Shown here: positions 1 to 11,439 of the stretch, piece after piece | Position numbering within the stretch: position 1 is the stretch's first letter | Layout of the letters: each line of letters opens with the position of its first letter | Assembly (NCBI RefSeq): GCF_007565055.1 | Contig: NC_044567.1 | Coordinates: 47,109,980 to 47,173,979, forward strand | Length of the DNA stretch: 64,000 nt | Source: Rhinopithecus roxellana | Taxonomy: Eukaryota; Chordata; Mammalia; Primates; Cercopithecidae | Direction: 5' to 3' | Notes under the pieces: generated by a model | Database searches by the model: none | Told to the model about the DNA's origin: nothing | What the model saw: the letters and a program-made list of their open reading frames with translations, nothing else | Program-made: the position numbers and the translations under genes

Positions 1-223
1 TATTTTTCAAATAGTTCGCCCATTGTTCAAACAGCATTCACTGTTTCAGCCTTTCACCATTGCCTTGAGAAGCACCTCTTTACCATATGCTAAACTGGTC
101 TGGCTGGATCTGTTTCTGGTCTTTTCCCCTTGGTCTTTCTCTCTATTCCTACACCAAGTTTTATCTATCATGAAAATTTCTTATAGATTCAGGTAGGATA
201 TACTATAAAAAGTAGAGCCCTCT

Positions 224-507
224 GGCCTGGCGTGGTGGCTCATGCCTGTAATCCCGGCACTTTGGGAGGCCTAGGTGGGCGGATCACCTGAGATCAGGAG
301 TTCGAGACCAGCCTGGCCAACATGGAGAAACGCTGTCTCTAATAAAAATATTAAAATGAGCCGGGTGTGGTGGTGCATGCCTGTAGTCCCTTCTACTCGG
401 GAGACTGAGGCAGGAGAATCGCTTGAACCCAGGAGGTGGAGGTTGCAGTGAGCCAAGATCATGCCACTGTACTTCAGCCTGGGCAAAAGAGACTCTGTCT
501 AAAAAAA

Positions 508-510
<3 letters not shown>
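224..510 (+). repeat. Alu (AluS-like), + strand
   Basis: Full-length dimeric Alu from ggcctggcgtggtggctc to the A-rich tail. It has S-type bases (gagatcaggagttcgagaccagcctgg). Its A tail runs directly into a CA microsatellite. Confidence 0.9.

Positions 511-558
<48 letters not shown>
511..558. repeat. (CA)n microsatellite, 24 units
   Basis: Uninterrupted CA dinucleotide run grown from the A tail of the preceding Alu. It is probably length-polymorphic. Confidence 0.97.
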
Positions 559-561
<3 letters not shown>

Positions 562-659
562 TCTTCTTACTTTGGTTTCACTTTTCAGAATGAACCAGCG
601 TCAGATGCTTCATGTGTATTCTTTGGGCACATTTGCCTTGCATACATAAGCACAAACAT

Positions 660-1200
660 TTTATTTGCACCCTTTTGTTAAAGTGAGAACCTTTTGTACA
701 CGTAGTGTGTTTTGGAGCCTTTCACTCCAGCAGTCATGCACTTCAGGAGCTCCGCAGAACGCCACCCTGTCAATACATCATTGTCCCCTGTTGGTGAACG
801 TTTAGGTCACTTCCCAAGAATCTTTTCCCTCTAATGAAAAGTGCTCCACAAAATACCTTCATACTTACGTTATTGCACACCTAAAACTGTCGTTAGGTCA
901 AAAGACACGTGTGTTTGGGCTTTTGACGGATGTCTCCAAATTGCCTTTCACAGAGAGGCATTCCCACCTGGTTTTTGCAGACTCTGGTTACATAGGGCTT
1001 ATCAGTCACAAAGGAGCTTCTTTATCCCATGGGTGAAAACATAGTGTCTTACAGTCTTAGCTTGTATTTCTTCAATTTTGAATGAGAACGAGCATCTTTT
1101 TTTTTTTTTTTTTTTTTTTTTGGTTATTGATCATTTGCAATACAGGTGTCTGTAAATCACCTGTATGTGTTCTTTGCTCTTTTTAAACTGGGCTGCTGAC
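660..1200 (-). repeat. Old L1M fragment, antisense
   Basis: Diverged text of an L1 3' region in reverse orientation, including a 'gggca/ccaaattgcc...cattcccacctgg' type stretch and 'gagcatcttt...ggttattgatcatttgcaa'. A pure 25-T run sits inside at 1097-1121. The ends are approximate. Confidence 0.5.
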
Positions 1201-1363
1201 TGATCGGTAGTTTGTACCACGTGAAGGGAATAGAGGCTTTATCTGTCTCCCTGGCCCCCTTCTTGGTCTTTCCCTCTGTCTCTTTATCTTCCTTTTAATC
1301 TACATGCACATACACGTGTATCTTTAAATATCAGCTATTAGCCGTGTTACTGAACGTAATTCT

Positions 1364-1680
1364 TTGTTTTTTTTTTTGTTTGTTTGTTTGTTTTCTTTGA
1401 GACGGAGTCTCGCTCTGTCGCCCAGGCTGGAGGGCAGTGGCCAGATCTCAGCTCACTGCAAGCTCCGCCTCCCAGGTTCACGCCATTCTCCTGCCTCAGC
1501 CTCCCGAGTGGCTGGGACTACAGGCGCCCGCCACCTCGCCCGGCTAGTTTTTTGTATTTTTTAGTAGAGACGGGGTTTCACCGTGTTCGCCAGGATGATC
1601 TCGATCTCCTGACCTCGTGATCCGCCCGTCTCGGCCTCCCAAAGTGCTGGGATTACAGGCTTGAGCCACCGCGCCTGGCC
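1364..1680 (-). mobile_element. AluY of Old World monkey type, antisense
   Basis: Complete Alu with gcccggctag and gagccaccgcgcctggcc. It is flanked by a perfect 14-base target-site duplication, ctgaacgtaattct, at 1350-1363 and 1681-1694. Its T-rich start is broken up by TTTG repeats. Confidence 0.95.
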
Positions 1681-2687
1681 CTGAACGTAATTCTAATAGT
1701 TGCTTTGAGCTGCGTCTTCATTCATTCATCAAACAATTGCTGAGTGTCCTTGGTGCCCGGGAGACAGGTCCACATTTGTTCAATACACTCACAACATCTG
1801 AATACATCTGGTAGGAGGGATAGGTATGAAAGCAGGGGATGTAGCTGAGGCAGAACGAGATTATTCTTCCAGCCATCCTGTTAGCTCCGTAGGGCAGAGA
1901 CGATGCTGTGAGCCCTCCTGCTGCTCCCCAGTGCTCAGAAAGTCTGAATGAATTAACAAGGAGCATAGCATTGCACTGTTAGGCCACCTGGACTCTTCCG
2001 GTTTCATGCCACAGTGAGAATAGCTGGCTGCCTCAGCTCTGCTGTCGCTGTCAACTCCAAACACCTGGGAACAGGATTGCTTAAAACTTGTCTTTCCTGT
2101 CCTCTGACTCAGGACTTGGCCCTCAGGGGCTTAAGATGAGGCTTTGGGAAGGAGGCCAGGCCCTGCTAGAGGCATCTCCCCCATTCTTGCTGCCTGTGCC
2201 CACACGTTGGAACCTTTTCCCTCCGGGCTTCCCTCACTGTAGCACTCACTGCTTTTGTGCCTTCTCCTTTCTCCTCATCTTCACCTATTCTAGAAAGACT
2301 GAGGACTCAGTCATGCTCATGGACTTGTGGCAATCTCTTTTAATTCATATAGCACCCCTGGGAACTCAAGTAGCAAAGACCCATGTCAAAGCCACGGCTC
2401 TTAGAAGGTTGGGGTAGCATCTGGGGGGGTTCCTTAAATTATTCTACATTGCTACCATGTACCTTGCCTGATCCTAAGTCTAACCCACCCCCTGGGGCTG
2501 TTGTCTGGGTCCAGGTACCTCCTGATCCTTGGCTGGGTTCCATGACTGTCCTACTATGGACTATACTAGTTAGTTTTCCCCACATGTGGTTAGTCACTGA
2601 GATAGCTTGATAAAAATGATGATTTGAGTTCCTCCCAAGCTACTCAACCAGAAGCTCCAGGAGTGAGGTCTGGGTATCAGTATTTCT

Positions 2688-2987
2688 TTTTTTTTTTTTT
2701 TTTTGGAGGTGGAGTCTTGCTCTGTCACCCAGGCTGGAGTGCAGTGGCCGGATCTCAGCTCACTGCAAGCTCCGCCTCCCGGGTTCACGCCATTCTCCTG
2801 CCTCAGCCTCCCAAGTAGCTGGGACTACAGGCGCCCGCCACCTCGCCCGGCTAGTTTTTTGTATTTTTAGTAGAGACGGGGTTTCACTGTGTTCGCCAGG
2901 ATGGTCTCGATCTCCTGACCTTGTGATCCACCCGTCTCGGCCTCCCAAAGTGCTGGGATTACAGGCTTGGGCCACCGCGCCCGGCCA
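2688..2987 (-). mobile_element. AluY of Old World monkey type, antisense, abutting the L1
   Basis: Complete Alu flanked by ggtatcagtatttct at 2673-2687 and 2988-3002. The second copy is also the left target-site duplication of the large L1 that follows. Confidence 0.93.
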
Positions 2988-3284
2988 GGTATCAGTATTT
3001 CTTTCTTTTTTTTTTTTTTCTGTTCTTTCTTTTTCTTTTTTTTTTTTTTTTTTTTAATTTAAGTTCTAGGGTACATGTGCATAACGTGCAGGTTTGTTAC
3101 ATATGTATACTTGTGCCATGTTGGTGTGCTGCACCCCTCAACTCGTCAGCACCCATTAAGTCATCATTTATATCATGTATAACTCCCCAATGCAATTCCT
3201 CCCCCCTGCCCCCTCCCCATGATAGGCCCCAGTGTGTGATGTTCCCCTTCCTGAGTCCAAGTTTCCTCATTGTTCAGTTCCCAC

Positions 3285-6200
3285 CTATGAGTGAGAACAT
3301 GTGGTGTTTGGTTTTCTCTTCTTGTGATAGTTTGCTAAGAATGATGGTTTCCAGTTGCATCCATTCCCTACAAAGGACGCAAACTCATCCTTTTTTATGG
3401 CTGCATAGTATTCCATGGTGTATATGTGCCACATTTTCTTAATCCAGTCTGTCACAGATGGACATTTGGGTTGATTCCAAGTCTTTGCTATTGTGAATGG
3501 TGCCGCAATAAACATACGTGTGCATGTGTCTTTGTAGTAGAATAATTTATAATCCTTTGGGTATATACCCAGTAGTGGGATGGCTGGGTCATATGGTACA
3601 TCTAGTTCTAGATCCTTGAGGAATTGCCATACTGTTTTCCATAATGGTTGAACTAGTTTACAATCCCACCAACAGTGTAAAAGTGTTCCTATTTCTCCAC
3701 ATCCTCTCCAACACCTGTTGTTTCCTGACTTCTTAATGATTGCCATTCTAACTGGTGTGAGATGGTATCTCATTGTGGTTTTGATTTGCATTTCTCTGAT
3801 GGCCAGTGATGATGAGCATTTTTTCATGTGTCTGTTGGCTGTATAAATGTCTTCTTTTGAGAAATGTCTGTTCATATCCTTTGCCCACTTTTTGATGGGG
3901 TTGTTTGTTTTTTTCTTGTATATTTGTTTGAGTTCTTTGTAGATTCTGGATATTAGCCCTTTGTCAGATGAGTAGGTTGCAACAATTTTCTCCCATTCTG
4001 TAGGTTGCCTGTTCACTCTGATGGTAGTTTCTTTTGCTGTGCAGAAGCTCTTTAGTTTAATTAGATCCCATTTGTCAATTTTGGCTTTTGCTGCCGTTGC
4101 TTTTGGTGTTTTAGACATGAAGTCCTTGCCCATGCCTATGTCCTGAATGGTACTACCTAGATTTTCTTCTAGGGTTTTTATGGTATTAGGTCTAACATTT
4201 AAGTCTCTAATCCATCTTGAATTAATTTTCGTATAAGGAGTAAGGAAAGGATCCAGTTTCAGCTTTCTACTTATGGCTAGCCAATTTTCCCAGCACCATT
4301 TATTAAATAGGGAATCCTTTCCCCATTTCTTGTTTCTCTCAGGTTTGTCAAAGATCAGATGGCTGTAGATGTGTGGTATTATTTCCGAGGACTCTGTTCT
4401 GTTCCATTGGTCTATATCTCTGTTTTGGTACCAGTACCATGCTGTTTTGGTTACTGTAGCCTTGTAGTATAGTTTGAAGTCAGGTAGCGTGACGCCTCCA
4501 GCTTTGTCCTTTTGACTTAGGATTGTCTTGGCAATCCCGGCTCTTTTTTGGTTCCATATGAACTTTAAAGCAGTTTTTTCCAATTCTGTGAAGAAACTCA
4601 TTGGTAGCTTGATGGGGATGGCATTGAATCTATAAATAACCTTGGGCAGTATGGCCATTTTCACGATATTGATTCTTCCTGTCCATGAGCATGGTATGTT
4701 CTTCCATTTGTTTGTGTCCTCTTTGATTTCACTGAGCAGTGGTTTGTAGTTCTCCTTGAAGAGGTCCTTTACCTCCCTTGTAAGTTGGATTCCTAGGTAT
4801 TTTATTCTCTTTGAAGCAATTGTGAATGGAAGTTCATTCCTGATTTGGCTCTCTGCTTGTCTGTTACTGGTGTATAAGAATGCTTGTGATTTTTGCACAT
4901 TAATTTTGTATCCTGAGACTTTGCTGAAGTTGCTTATCAGCTTAAGGAGATTTTGGGCTGAGACAATGGGGTTTTCTAAATATACAATCATGTCATCTGC
5001 AAACAGGGACAATTTGACTTCTTCTTTTCCTAACTGGATACCCTTGATTTCTTTCTCTTGCCTGATTGCCCTAGCCAGAACTTCCAACACTATGTTGAAT
5101 AGGAGTGGTGAGAGAGGGCATCCCTGTCTTGTGCCAGTTTTCAAAGGGAATTTTTCCAGTTTTTGCCCATTCAGTATGATATTAGCTGTGGGTTTGTCAT
5201 AAATAGCTCTTATTGTTTTGAGGTACGTTCCATGAATACCAAATTTATTGAGCGTTTTTAGTATGAAGGGCTGTTGAATTTTGTCAAAAGCCTTTTCTGC
5301 ATCTATTGAGATAATCATGTGGTTCTTGACTTTGGTTCTGTTTATATGCTGGATTACGTTTATTGATTTGCGAATGTTGAGCCAGCCTTGCATCCCAGGG
5401 ATGAAGCCCACTTGATCATGGTGGATAAACTTTTTGATGTGCTGCTGAATCTGGTTTGCCAGTATTTTATTGAGAATTTTTGCATCGATGTTCATCAGGG
5501 ATATGGGTCTAAAATTCTCTTTTTTTTGTTGTGTCTCTGCCAGGCTTTGGTATCAGGATGATGTTGGCCTCATAAAATGAGTTAGGGAGGATTCCCTCTT
5601 TTTCAATTGATTGGAATAGTTTCAGAAGGAATGGTACCAGCTCCTCCTTGTACCTCTGGTAGAATTCAGCCGTGAATCCATCTGGTCCTGGACTTTTTTT
5701 GGTGGGTAGGCTATTAATTGTTGCCTTAATTTCAGAGCCTACTATTGGTCTATTCAGGGATTCAACTTCTTCCTGGTTTAGTCTTGGAAGAGTGTAAATG
5801 TCCAGGAAATTATCCATTTCTTCTAGATTTTCTAGTTGATTTGCGTAGAGGTGTTTATAGTATTCTCTGATGGTACTTTGTATTTCTGTGGGGTCGGTGG
5901 TGATATCCCCTTTACAATTTTTATTGCGTCTATTTGATTCCTCTCTCTTTTCTTCTTTATTAGTCTTGCTAGCGGTCTGTCAATTTTGTTGATCTTTTCA
6001 AAAAACCAACTCCTGGATTCATTGATTTTTTGGAGGGTTTTTTGTGTCTCTATCTCCTTCAGTTCTGCTCTGATCTTAGTTATTTCTTGCCTTCTGCTAG
6101 CTTTTGAATGTGTTTGCTCTTGCCTCTCTAGTTATTTTAATTGTGATGTTAGAGTGTCAATTTTAGATCTTTCCTGCTTTCTCTTGTGGGCATTTAGTGC

Positions 6201-7100
6201 TATAAATTTCCCTCTACACACTGCTTTAAATGTGTCCCAGAGATTCTGGTATGTTGTATCTTTGTTCTCATTGGTTTCAAAGAACATCTTTATTTCTGCT
6301 TTCATTTCGTTATGTACCCAGTAGTCATTCAGGAGCAGGTTGTTCAGTTTCCATGTAGTTGAGCGGTTTTGATTGAGTTTCTTAGTCCTGAGTTCTAGTT
6401 TGATTGCACTGTGGTCTGAGAGACAGTTTGTTATAATTTCTGTTCTTTTACATTTGCTGAGGAGTGCTTTGCTTCCAATTATGTGGTCAATTTTGGAATA
6501 AGCGCGATGTGGTGCTGAGAAGAATGTATATTCTGTTGATTTGGGGTGGAGAGTTCTATAGATGTCTCTTAGGTCCGCTTGGTGCAGAGATGAGTTCAAT
6601 TCCTGGATATCCTTGTTAACTTTCTGTCTCGTTGATCTGTCTAATGTTGACAGTGGAGTGTTGAAGTCTCCCATTATTATTGTATGGGAGTCTAAGTCCC
6701 TTTGTAAGTCTCTAAGGACTTGCTTTATGAATCTGGGTGCTCCTGTATTGGGTGCATATATATTTAGGAGAGTTAGCTCTTCCTGTTGAATTGATCCCTT
6801 TACCATTATGTAATGGCCTTCTTTGTCTCTTTTGATCTTTGATGGTTTAAAGTCTGTTTTATCAGAGACTAGGATTGCAACCCCTGCTTTTTTTTGTTCT
6901 CCATTTGCTTGGTAGATCTTCCTCCATCCCTTTATTTTGAGCCTATGTATGTCTCTGCATGTGAGATGGGTCTCCTGAATACAGCAGACTGATGGGTCTT
7001 GACTCTGTATCCAGTTTGCCAGTCTGTGTCTTTTAATTGGAGCATTTAGTCCATTAACATTTAAGGTTAATATTGTTATGTGTGAACTTGATCCTGCCAT
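3285..7100 (-). pseudogene. L1 ORF2 (endonuclease/reverse transcriptase), broken
   Basis: ORF2 makes the target-nicking endonuclease and reverse transcriptase of L1. The endonuclease part is open from Met at 7100 to a stop at 6132-6134 and keeps GDFN and SDHSAI motifs. The stop replaces a Glu codon (GAA to TAA). Between 6131 and 5500 the frame is broken further: a 102-residue open piece at 5509-5817 ends at a frameshift just before the next piece. The downstream 736 codons (5495-3285) are open and include the reverse transcriptase core with FADD and the C-terminal Cys-rich region (CWRGCGEIGTLLHCWWDC). One base appears lost near 3367, so the C-terminus is read out of frame. No full enzyme can be made. 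Confidence 0.93.
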
Positions 7101-7163
7101 TATGATATTAACTGCTTATTTTGCTCGTTAATTGATGCAGTTTCTTCCTAGCCTCGATGGTCT

Positions 7164-8486
7164 TTACATTTTGGCATGTTTTTGCAATGGCTGGTACCGG
7201 TTGTTCCTTTCCATGTTTAGGGCTTCCTTCAGGGTCTCTTGTAAGGCAGGCCTGGTGGTGACAAAATCTCTAAGCATTTGCTTATCTGTAAAGGATTTTA
7301 TTTCTCCTTCACTGATGAAACTTAGTTTGGCTGGATATGAAATTCTGGGCTTAAAATTCTTTTCTTTAAGAACGTTGAGCCGGGCGTGGTGGCTCAAGCC
7401 TGTAATCCCAGCACTTTGGGAGGCCGAGACGGGTGGATCACGAGGTCAGGAGATCGAGACCATCCTGGCTAACACGGTGAAACCCCGTCTCTACTAAAAA
7501 ATACAAAAAACTAGCCGGGCGAGGTGGCCGGCGCCTGTAGTCCCAGCTACTCGGGAGGCTGAGGCAGGAGAATGGCGTAAACCCGGGAGGCGGAGCTTGC
7601 AGTGAGCTGAGATCAGGCCACTGCACTCCAGCCCGGGCGACAGAGCGAGACTCCGTCTCAAAAAAAAAAAAAAAAGAACGTTGAATATTGGCCCCCACTC
7701 TCTTCTGGCTTGTAGAGTTTCTGCCGAGAGATCTGCTGTTAGTCTGATGGGCTTCCCTTTGTGGGTAACCCGACCTTTCTCTCTGGCTGCCCTTAAGATT
7801 TTTTCCTTCATTTCAACTTTGGTGAATCTGGCAATTATGTGTCTTGGAGTTGCTCTTCTTGAGGAGTATCTTTGTGGCGTTCTCTGTGTTTCCTGAATTT
7901 GAACGTTGACCTGCCCTGCTAGGTTGGGGAAGTTCTCCTGGATGATATCCTGAAGAGTGTTTTCCAACTTGGATCCATTTTCCCCCTCACTTTCAGGCAC
8001 CCCAATCAGACGTAGATTTGGTCTTTTTACATAATCTCATACTTCTTGCAGGCTTTGTTCATTTCTTTTTCTTCTTTTTTCTTTTGTTTTCTCTTCTCGC
8101 TTCATTTCATTCATTTGATCCTCAATTGCTGATACTCTTTCTTCCAGTTGATCGAGTCGGTTACTGAAGCTTGTGCATTTGTCACGTATTTCTCGTGTCA
8201 TGGTTTTCATCTCTGTCATTTCGTTTATGACCTTCTCTGCATTAATTAGTCTAGCTGTCAATTCTTCCACTCTTTTTTCAAGATTTTTAGTTTCTTTGCG
8301 CTGGGTACGTAATTCCTCCTTTAGCTCTGAGAAGTTTGATGGACTGAAGCCTTCTTCTCTCATCTCGTCAAAGTCATTCTCTGACCAGCTTCGATCTGTT
8401 GCTGGCGATGGGCTGCGCTCCTTTGCAGGGGGAGATGTGCTCTTATTTTTTGAATTTCCAGCTTTTCTGCCCTGCTTTTTCCCCAT
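7164..8486 (-). pseudogene. L1 ORF1 (RNA-binding chaperone), broken by stop and Alu
   Basis: ORF1 encodes the trimeric RNA-binding protein of L1. Codons are open from Met at 8486 (MGKKQGRKAGNSKNKSTSPP) through the coiled coil. A TGA at 8037-8039 then replaces the Trp of the conserved LQE-W-DYVKR stretch. The frame continues with DYVKRPN and the RRM region until an Alu (7379-7673) interrupts it after GPIFNV. The C-terminal piece resumes and ends with LQKHAKM at 7164. The Alu is inserted opposite to the L1. Confidence 0.93.
7379..7673 (+). mobile_element. AluY of Old World monkey type inside L1 ORF1
   Basis: Complete Alu (gccgggcgtggtggctcaag to its A tail) flanked by aagaacgttga at 7368-7378 and 7674-7684. 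It is younger than the L1 it interrupts. Confidence 0.95.
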
Positions 8487-9065
8487 CTTTGTGGTTTTAT
8501 CTGTCTCTGGTCTTTGATGATGGTGACGTACTGATGGGGTTTTGGTATAGGTGTCCTTCCTGTTTGATAGTTTTCCTTCTGACAGTCAGGACCCTCAGCT
8601 ATAGGTCTGTTGGAGATTGCTTGAGGTTCACTCCAGACCCTGTTTGCCTGGGTATCAGCAGCAGAGGTTGCAGAAGATAGAATATTGCTGAACAGCGAGT
8701 GTACATGTCTGATTCTTACTTTGGAAGCTTCCTCTCAGGGGTGTACTCCACCCTGTGAGGTGTGGGGTGTCAGACTGCCCCTAGTGGGGGATGTCTCCCA
8801 GTTAGGCTACTCAGGGGTGAGGGACCCACTTGAGCAGGCAGTCTGTCCGTTCTTAGGTCTCAACCTCCGTGTTGGGAGATCCACTGCTCTCTTCAAAGCT
8901 GTCAGACAGAGTCGTTCGCATCTGCACAGGCCTCTGCTGCTTCCCCTGTTGTGCCCTGTCCCCAGAGGTGGAGTCTACAGAGACAGGCAGGTTTCCTTGA
9001 GCTGCTGTGAGCTCCACCCAGTTCGAGCTTCCCAGCGGCTTTGTTTACCTACTTAAGCCTCAGCA

Positions 9066-9110
9066 ATGGCGGGCGCCCCTCCCCCAGCCTCCCTGCTGCC
9101 TTGCGGATAG
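9066..9110 (+). pseudogene. L1 antisense ORF0 remnant
   Basis: On the strand opposite to the L1, inside its 5' UTR, ATG at 9066 opens MAGAPPPASLLPCG and then a TAG at 9108-9110. Primate L1s carry an antisense ORF0 of about 71 residues starting with MAGAPPPASLPPC near position 450 of the element; this ATG is at about 447. The frame here is cut after 14 codons. Confidence 0.7.
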
Positions 9111-9490
9111 ATCGCCGCAGACTGCTGTGTTAGCAATGAGGGAGGCTCCGTGGGCGTGGGACCCTCCCGGCCAGGTGTGGGATATATTCTCCTGGTGTGC
9201 CAGTTGGCTTAAAGCGCAGTATTGGGGTGGGAGTTACCCGATTTTCCAGGTGTTGTGTGTCTCGGTTCCCCTGGCTAGGAAAAGGGATTCCCTTCCCCCT
9301 TGCGCTTCTCAGGTGAGGCGATGCCTCGCCCTGCTTCAGCTCTCGCTGGTCAGGCTGCAGCAGCTGACCAGCACCGATTGTCCAGCACTCCCTAGTGAGA
9401 TGACCCCAGTACCTCAGTTGAAAATGCAGAAATCACCGGTCTTCTGTGTCGCTCGCGCTGGGAGTTGGAGACTGGAGCTGTTCCTATTCG

Positions 9491-9499
9491 GCCATCTTG
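9491..9499 (-). promoter_or_regulatory. YY1 site at the L1 5' end
   Basis: gccatcttg is the reverse complement of caagatggc, the YY1 element found at about +13 to +21 of primate L1s that positions transcription initiation. It is intact here. Confidence 0.65.
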
Positions 9500-9529
9500 C
9501 TCCGCCCCCCTCCAGGTATCTGTATTTCT

Positions 9530-10400
9530 AACAAGTGGCCCCAGTAGTTCCGGTGAGTAACTGGATTGGGAAATGAGACCAAAGCTTTGCCAAACACCTG
9601 TGCTTAGGTTCTGGATCTGGAACATCCAGGCTTTGGATTCGATAAGGTTTCTTCTCAGTTTCTCAACCATAAGATGGGAATCATATGTGTGAGCTGGCGG
9701 TAAGTTGCCAGCACTTGTTGTCTCGGTGACAAGACACATTTCTCCAACATCGTAGTCAACCTTCTTTGCCCTTCAATCCAAGTGTGGGTCCGTGATCTTC
9801 TTTTAAATGCTCATGGATTCCCAGTGTTTGCACGGGTCTACACTCTGTAAGGAGGCTGGTAGATCAGGGACCCTAATGGGGATTGAGAGACAGGCTTGGA
9901 CAGCTCCAGGCAGCACCCCCTACTCCCTGTGACCCTTCGAATTCTTTGGCGATTCCTGGCCCTGCTCTTTCACAGGCCCTCTGCAGGCTGGAGCCAGACC
10001 AGAGCTTGGTTCTGGCAAATGTCAAAGGGCCCCACTGATGGCGCCTCGGCTTCATCCCGTCAGTAACACAGTTTCTGTATCATCTGTGAAATGGGCACAG
10101 GAGCCCCTGCTCCCCACTGAGATTGTAGGGTTGCCCTAAGAATTTTGTAAGCAGCTGTGAGTGGGAAGTTGGGGACCACTCATAGTGATGTCTCCCTAGT
10201 TAACTAAGGGATAGCCCAACACCACAGCAATGCTAAAGAAGGCATTCTAGCCCCCTCTTCACCCCTAGCACCCCTCTTTTGGGAGATGTGTTCCTTGTAG
10301 GCATCAAAAGGAGGGGTGAGGTGGGGAGCCAGCTTCTGGGGTAGAAGTTGGGAAGTAAAGAAGAGGAAGGAAGGAATGGAGGTGGTTTTGGTTTTTGTTT
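9530..10400. other. Intron, no recognised element
   Basis: Apparently single-copy sequence after the L1. I see no gene, splice-bounded open frame or known repeat here. Confidence 0.5.
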
Positions 10401-10404
10401 TGTC

Positions 10405-10570
10405 TTATTGTTCTTCAGTGTCTGTGAGGGCTTACTCTGTGTCAGAAACTGCTGAGAGCTGAATGTACCTCACTGAGGCCTTTACTCAACACTAGGAAGC
10501 TGGGACCCCGGTACTGCTATCCCCCACTTTACAACAGGGAAACTGAGGCTGAATAACATGGTCATTGTTA
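10405..10570 (-). repeat. MIR remnant, antisense
   Basis: The stretch 'gcttactctgtgtcagaaactgc...tttacaacagggaaactgaggc' follows the reverse complement of the MIR core. Confidence 0.6.
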
Positions 10571-10635
10571 AAAAGAATGGATCTGGGGTTTTTGAACATC
10601 TCTCTCTGAGATGCCAGTGCCAGAGCTCTTAAGGG

Positions 10636-10740
10636 ATTCTCAGACCTGAGAGTATACCAGAATCACCCAGAGGGCACCCAACAGGTTCCAGATAATGCAT
10701 GCTGCTGGTCCGGGGACCATACTTTGAGAACTACGGCCCT
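10636..10740 (+). repeat. MER5A remnant (hAT DNA transposon)
   Basis: Matches the MER5A ends ('ccagaatcaccc...gctgctggtccggggaccata-ctttgagaacta') with the middle deleted. Confidence 0.75.
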
Positions 10741-10904
10741 GGATCATCCAATCTGGCCCCCTGTTACCTCTGACCTCATCTTCTTCTATTTCCCCCTCCC
10801 CCCATTTCCTCTTCAGCCACACTAGCCTCCTTGCTGCTCTCTGTGATGAAAGACGTGCTTCCGCCTCAGAACGTTTTTATTTTATGTTCTCTTCCCTCAA
10901 ATAT

Positions 10905-11418
10905 GTGTGTGTGTTGCTCCTTCCCTCTGTGATAGGAGCCTTCCAAGATGGCCCCCAACACACTCACCCCCTGATACACCCTTGTGTCATCCCTTCCCAC
11001 CCTCCCTCCTGGGTGGTCCATGAGACTGATAGATTCTGGCAGTCATGATGGAGTGTCACTTTTGAGACTGGGTTATGCGAGACATTGTGCCCTTTGCCTT
11101 ACTTCCCCTTGGCTCGCTCACTCTGGGCAAAGTCAGCAGCCATATTGTGCAGAGCCCCCTGGCAAGGAACTTTGGCTCCTGCCAGCATCCTTAGGGCGAT
11201 GTAAGAAAGCTACTTTCTTACAAGTAGCTCTTCCAGCCCCAGTCAACCCTTCAAAAGAGGCAGCACCCACTGATGTCCTGATCCCAATCTCATGGGGGAA
11301 CCTGAGGCAGAATTGCCCAGCTAAGCTACTAAAACAATATGAAATAATGAATGTTTGATGTTTCCAACTGTTAAATTGGGGGTAATTTGTGATGTAGCAA
11401 TAGATACATAGTACATTT
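10905..11418 (+). repeat. MLT1-type LTR (ERVL-MaLR), + strand
   Basis: A roughly 510-base diverged LTR. It ends 'gggggtaatttgtgatgtagcaatagataca', the typical MLT1 3' end, and begins with 'ttgctccttccctctgtgat'. It is a solo LTR with no coding region, a fossil of an endogenous retrovirus-like element. Confidence 0.65.
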
Positions 11419-11439
11419 CTCTCAGATCTTTCTGTGTTC

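Larger units (their letters stand above)
3005..9512 (-). mobile_element. Near full-length L1 (L1PA-like), antisense, inactive
   Basis: The element begins (its 3' end) with a T-rich tail at 3005-3056 and the usual 3' UTR start, and ends at 9512 with the L1 5' end (ggccatcttgctccgcccccc on this strand). Target-site duplications are ggtatcagtatttct at 2988-3002 and ggtatctgtatttct at 9515-9529 (one mismatch). It holds a ~1-kb 5' UTR (8487-9512), ORF1 (7164-8486), a 63-base spacer and ORF2 (3285-7100). Both frames are broken and an Alu interrupts ORF1, so it cannot move on its own. It lies opposite to GAS7. Close similarity to young L1PA throughout suggests insertion in the anthropoid or Old World monkey lineage. 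Confidence 0.95.

Noticed and set aside
3005..9512. Active, retrotransposition-competent L1
   Set aside because: ORF1 has a nonsense change and an Alu inside; ORF2 has a nonsense change and frameshifts.
3077..9531. Several + strand open frames across the L1 (for example 4756-5202, 8173-8517, 9007-9531)
   Set aside because: They are reverse-strand shadows of L1 ORF1, ORF2 and 5' UTR; only the ORF0 start at 9066 has support.
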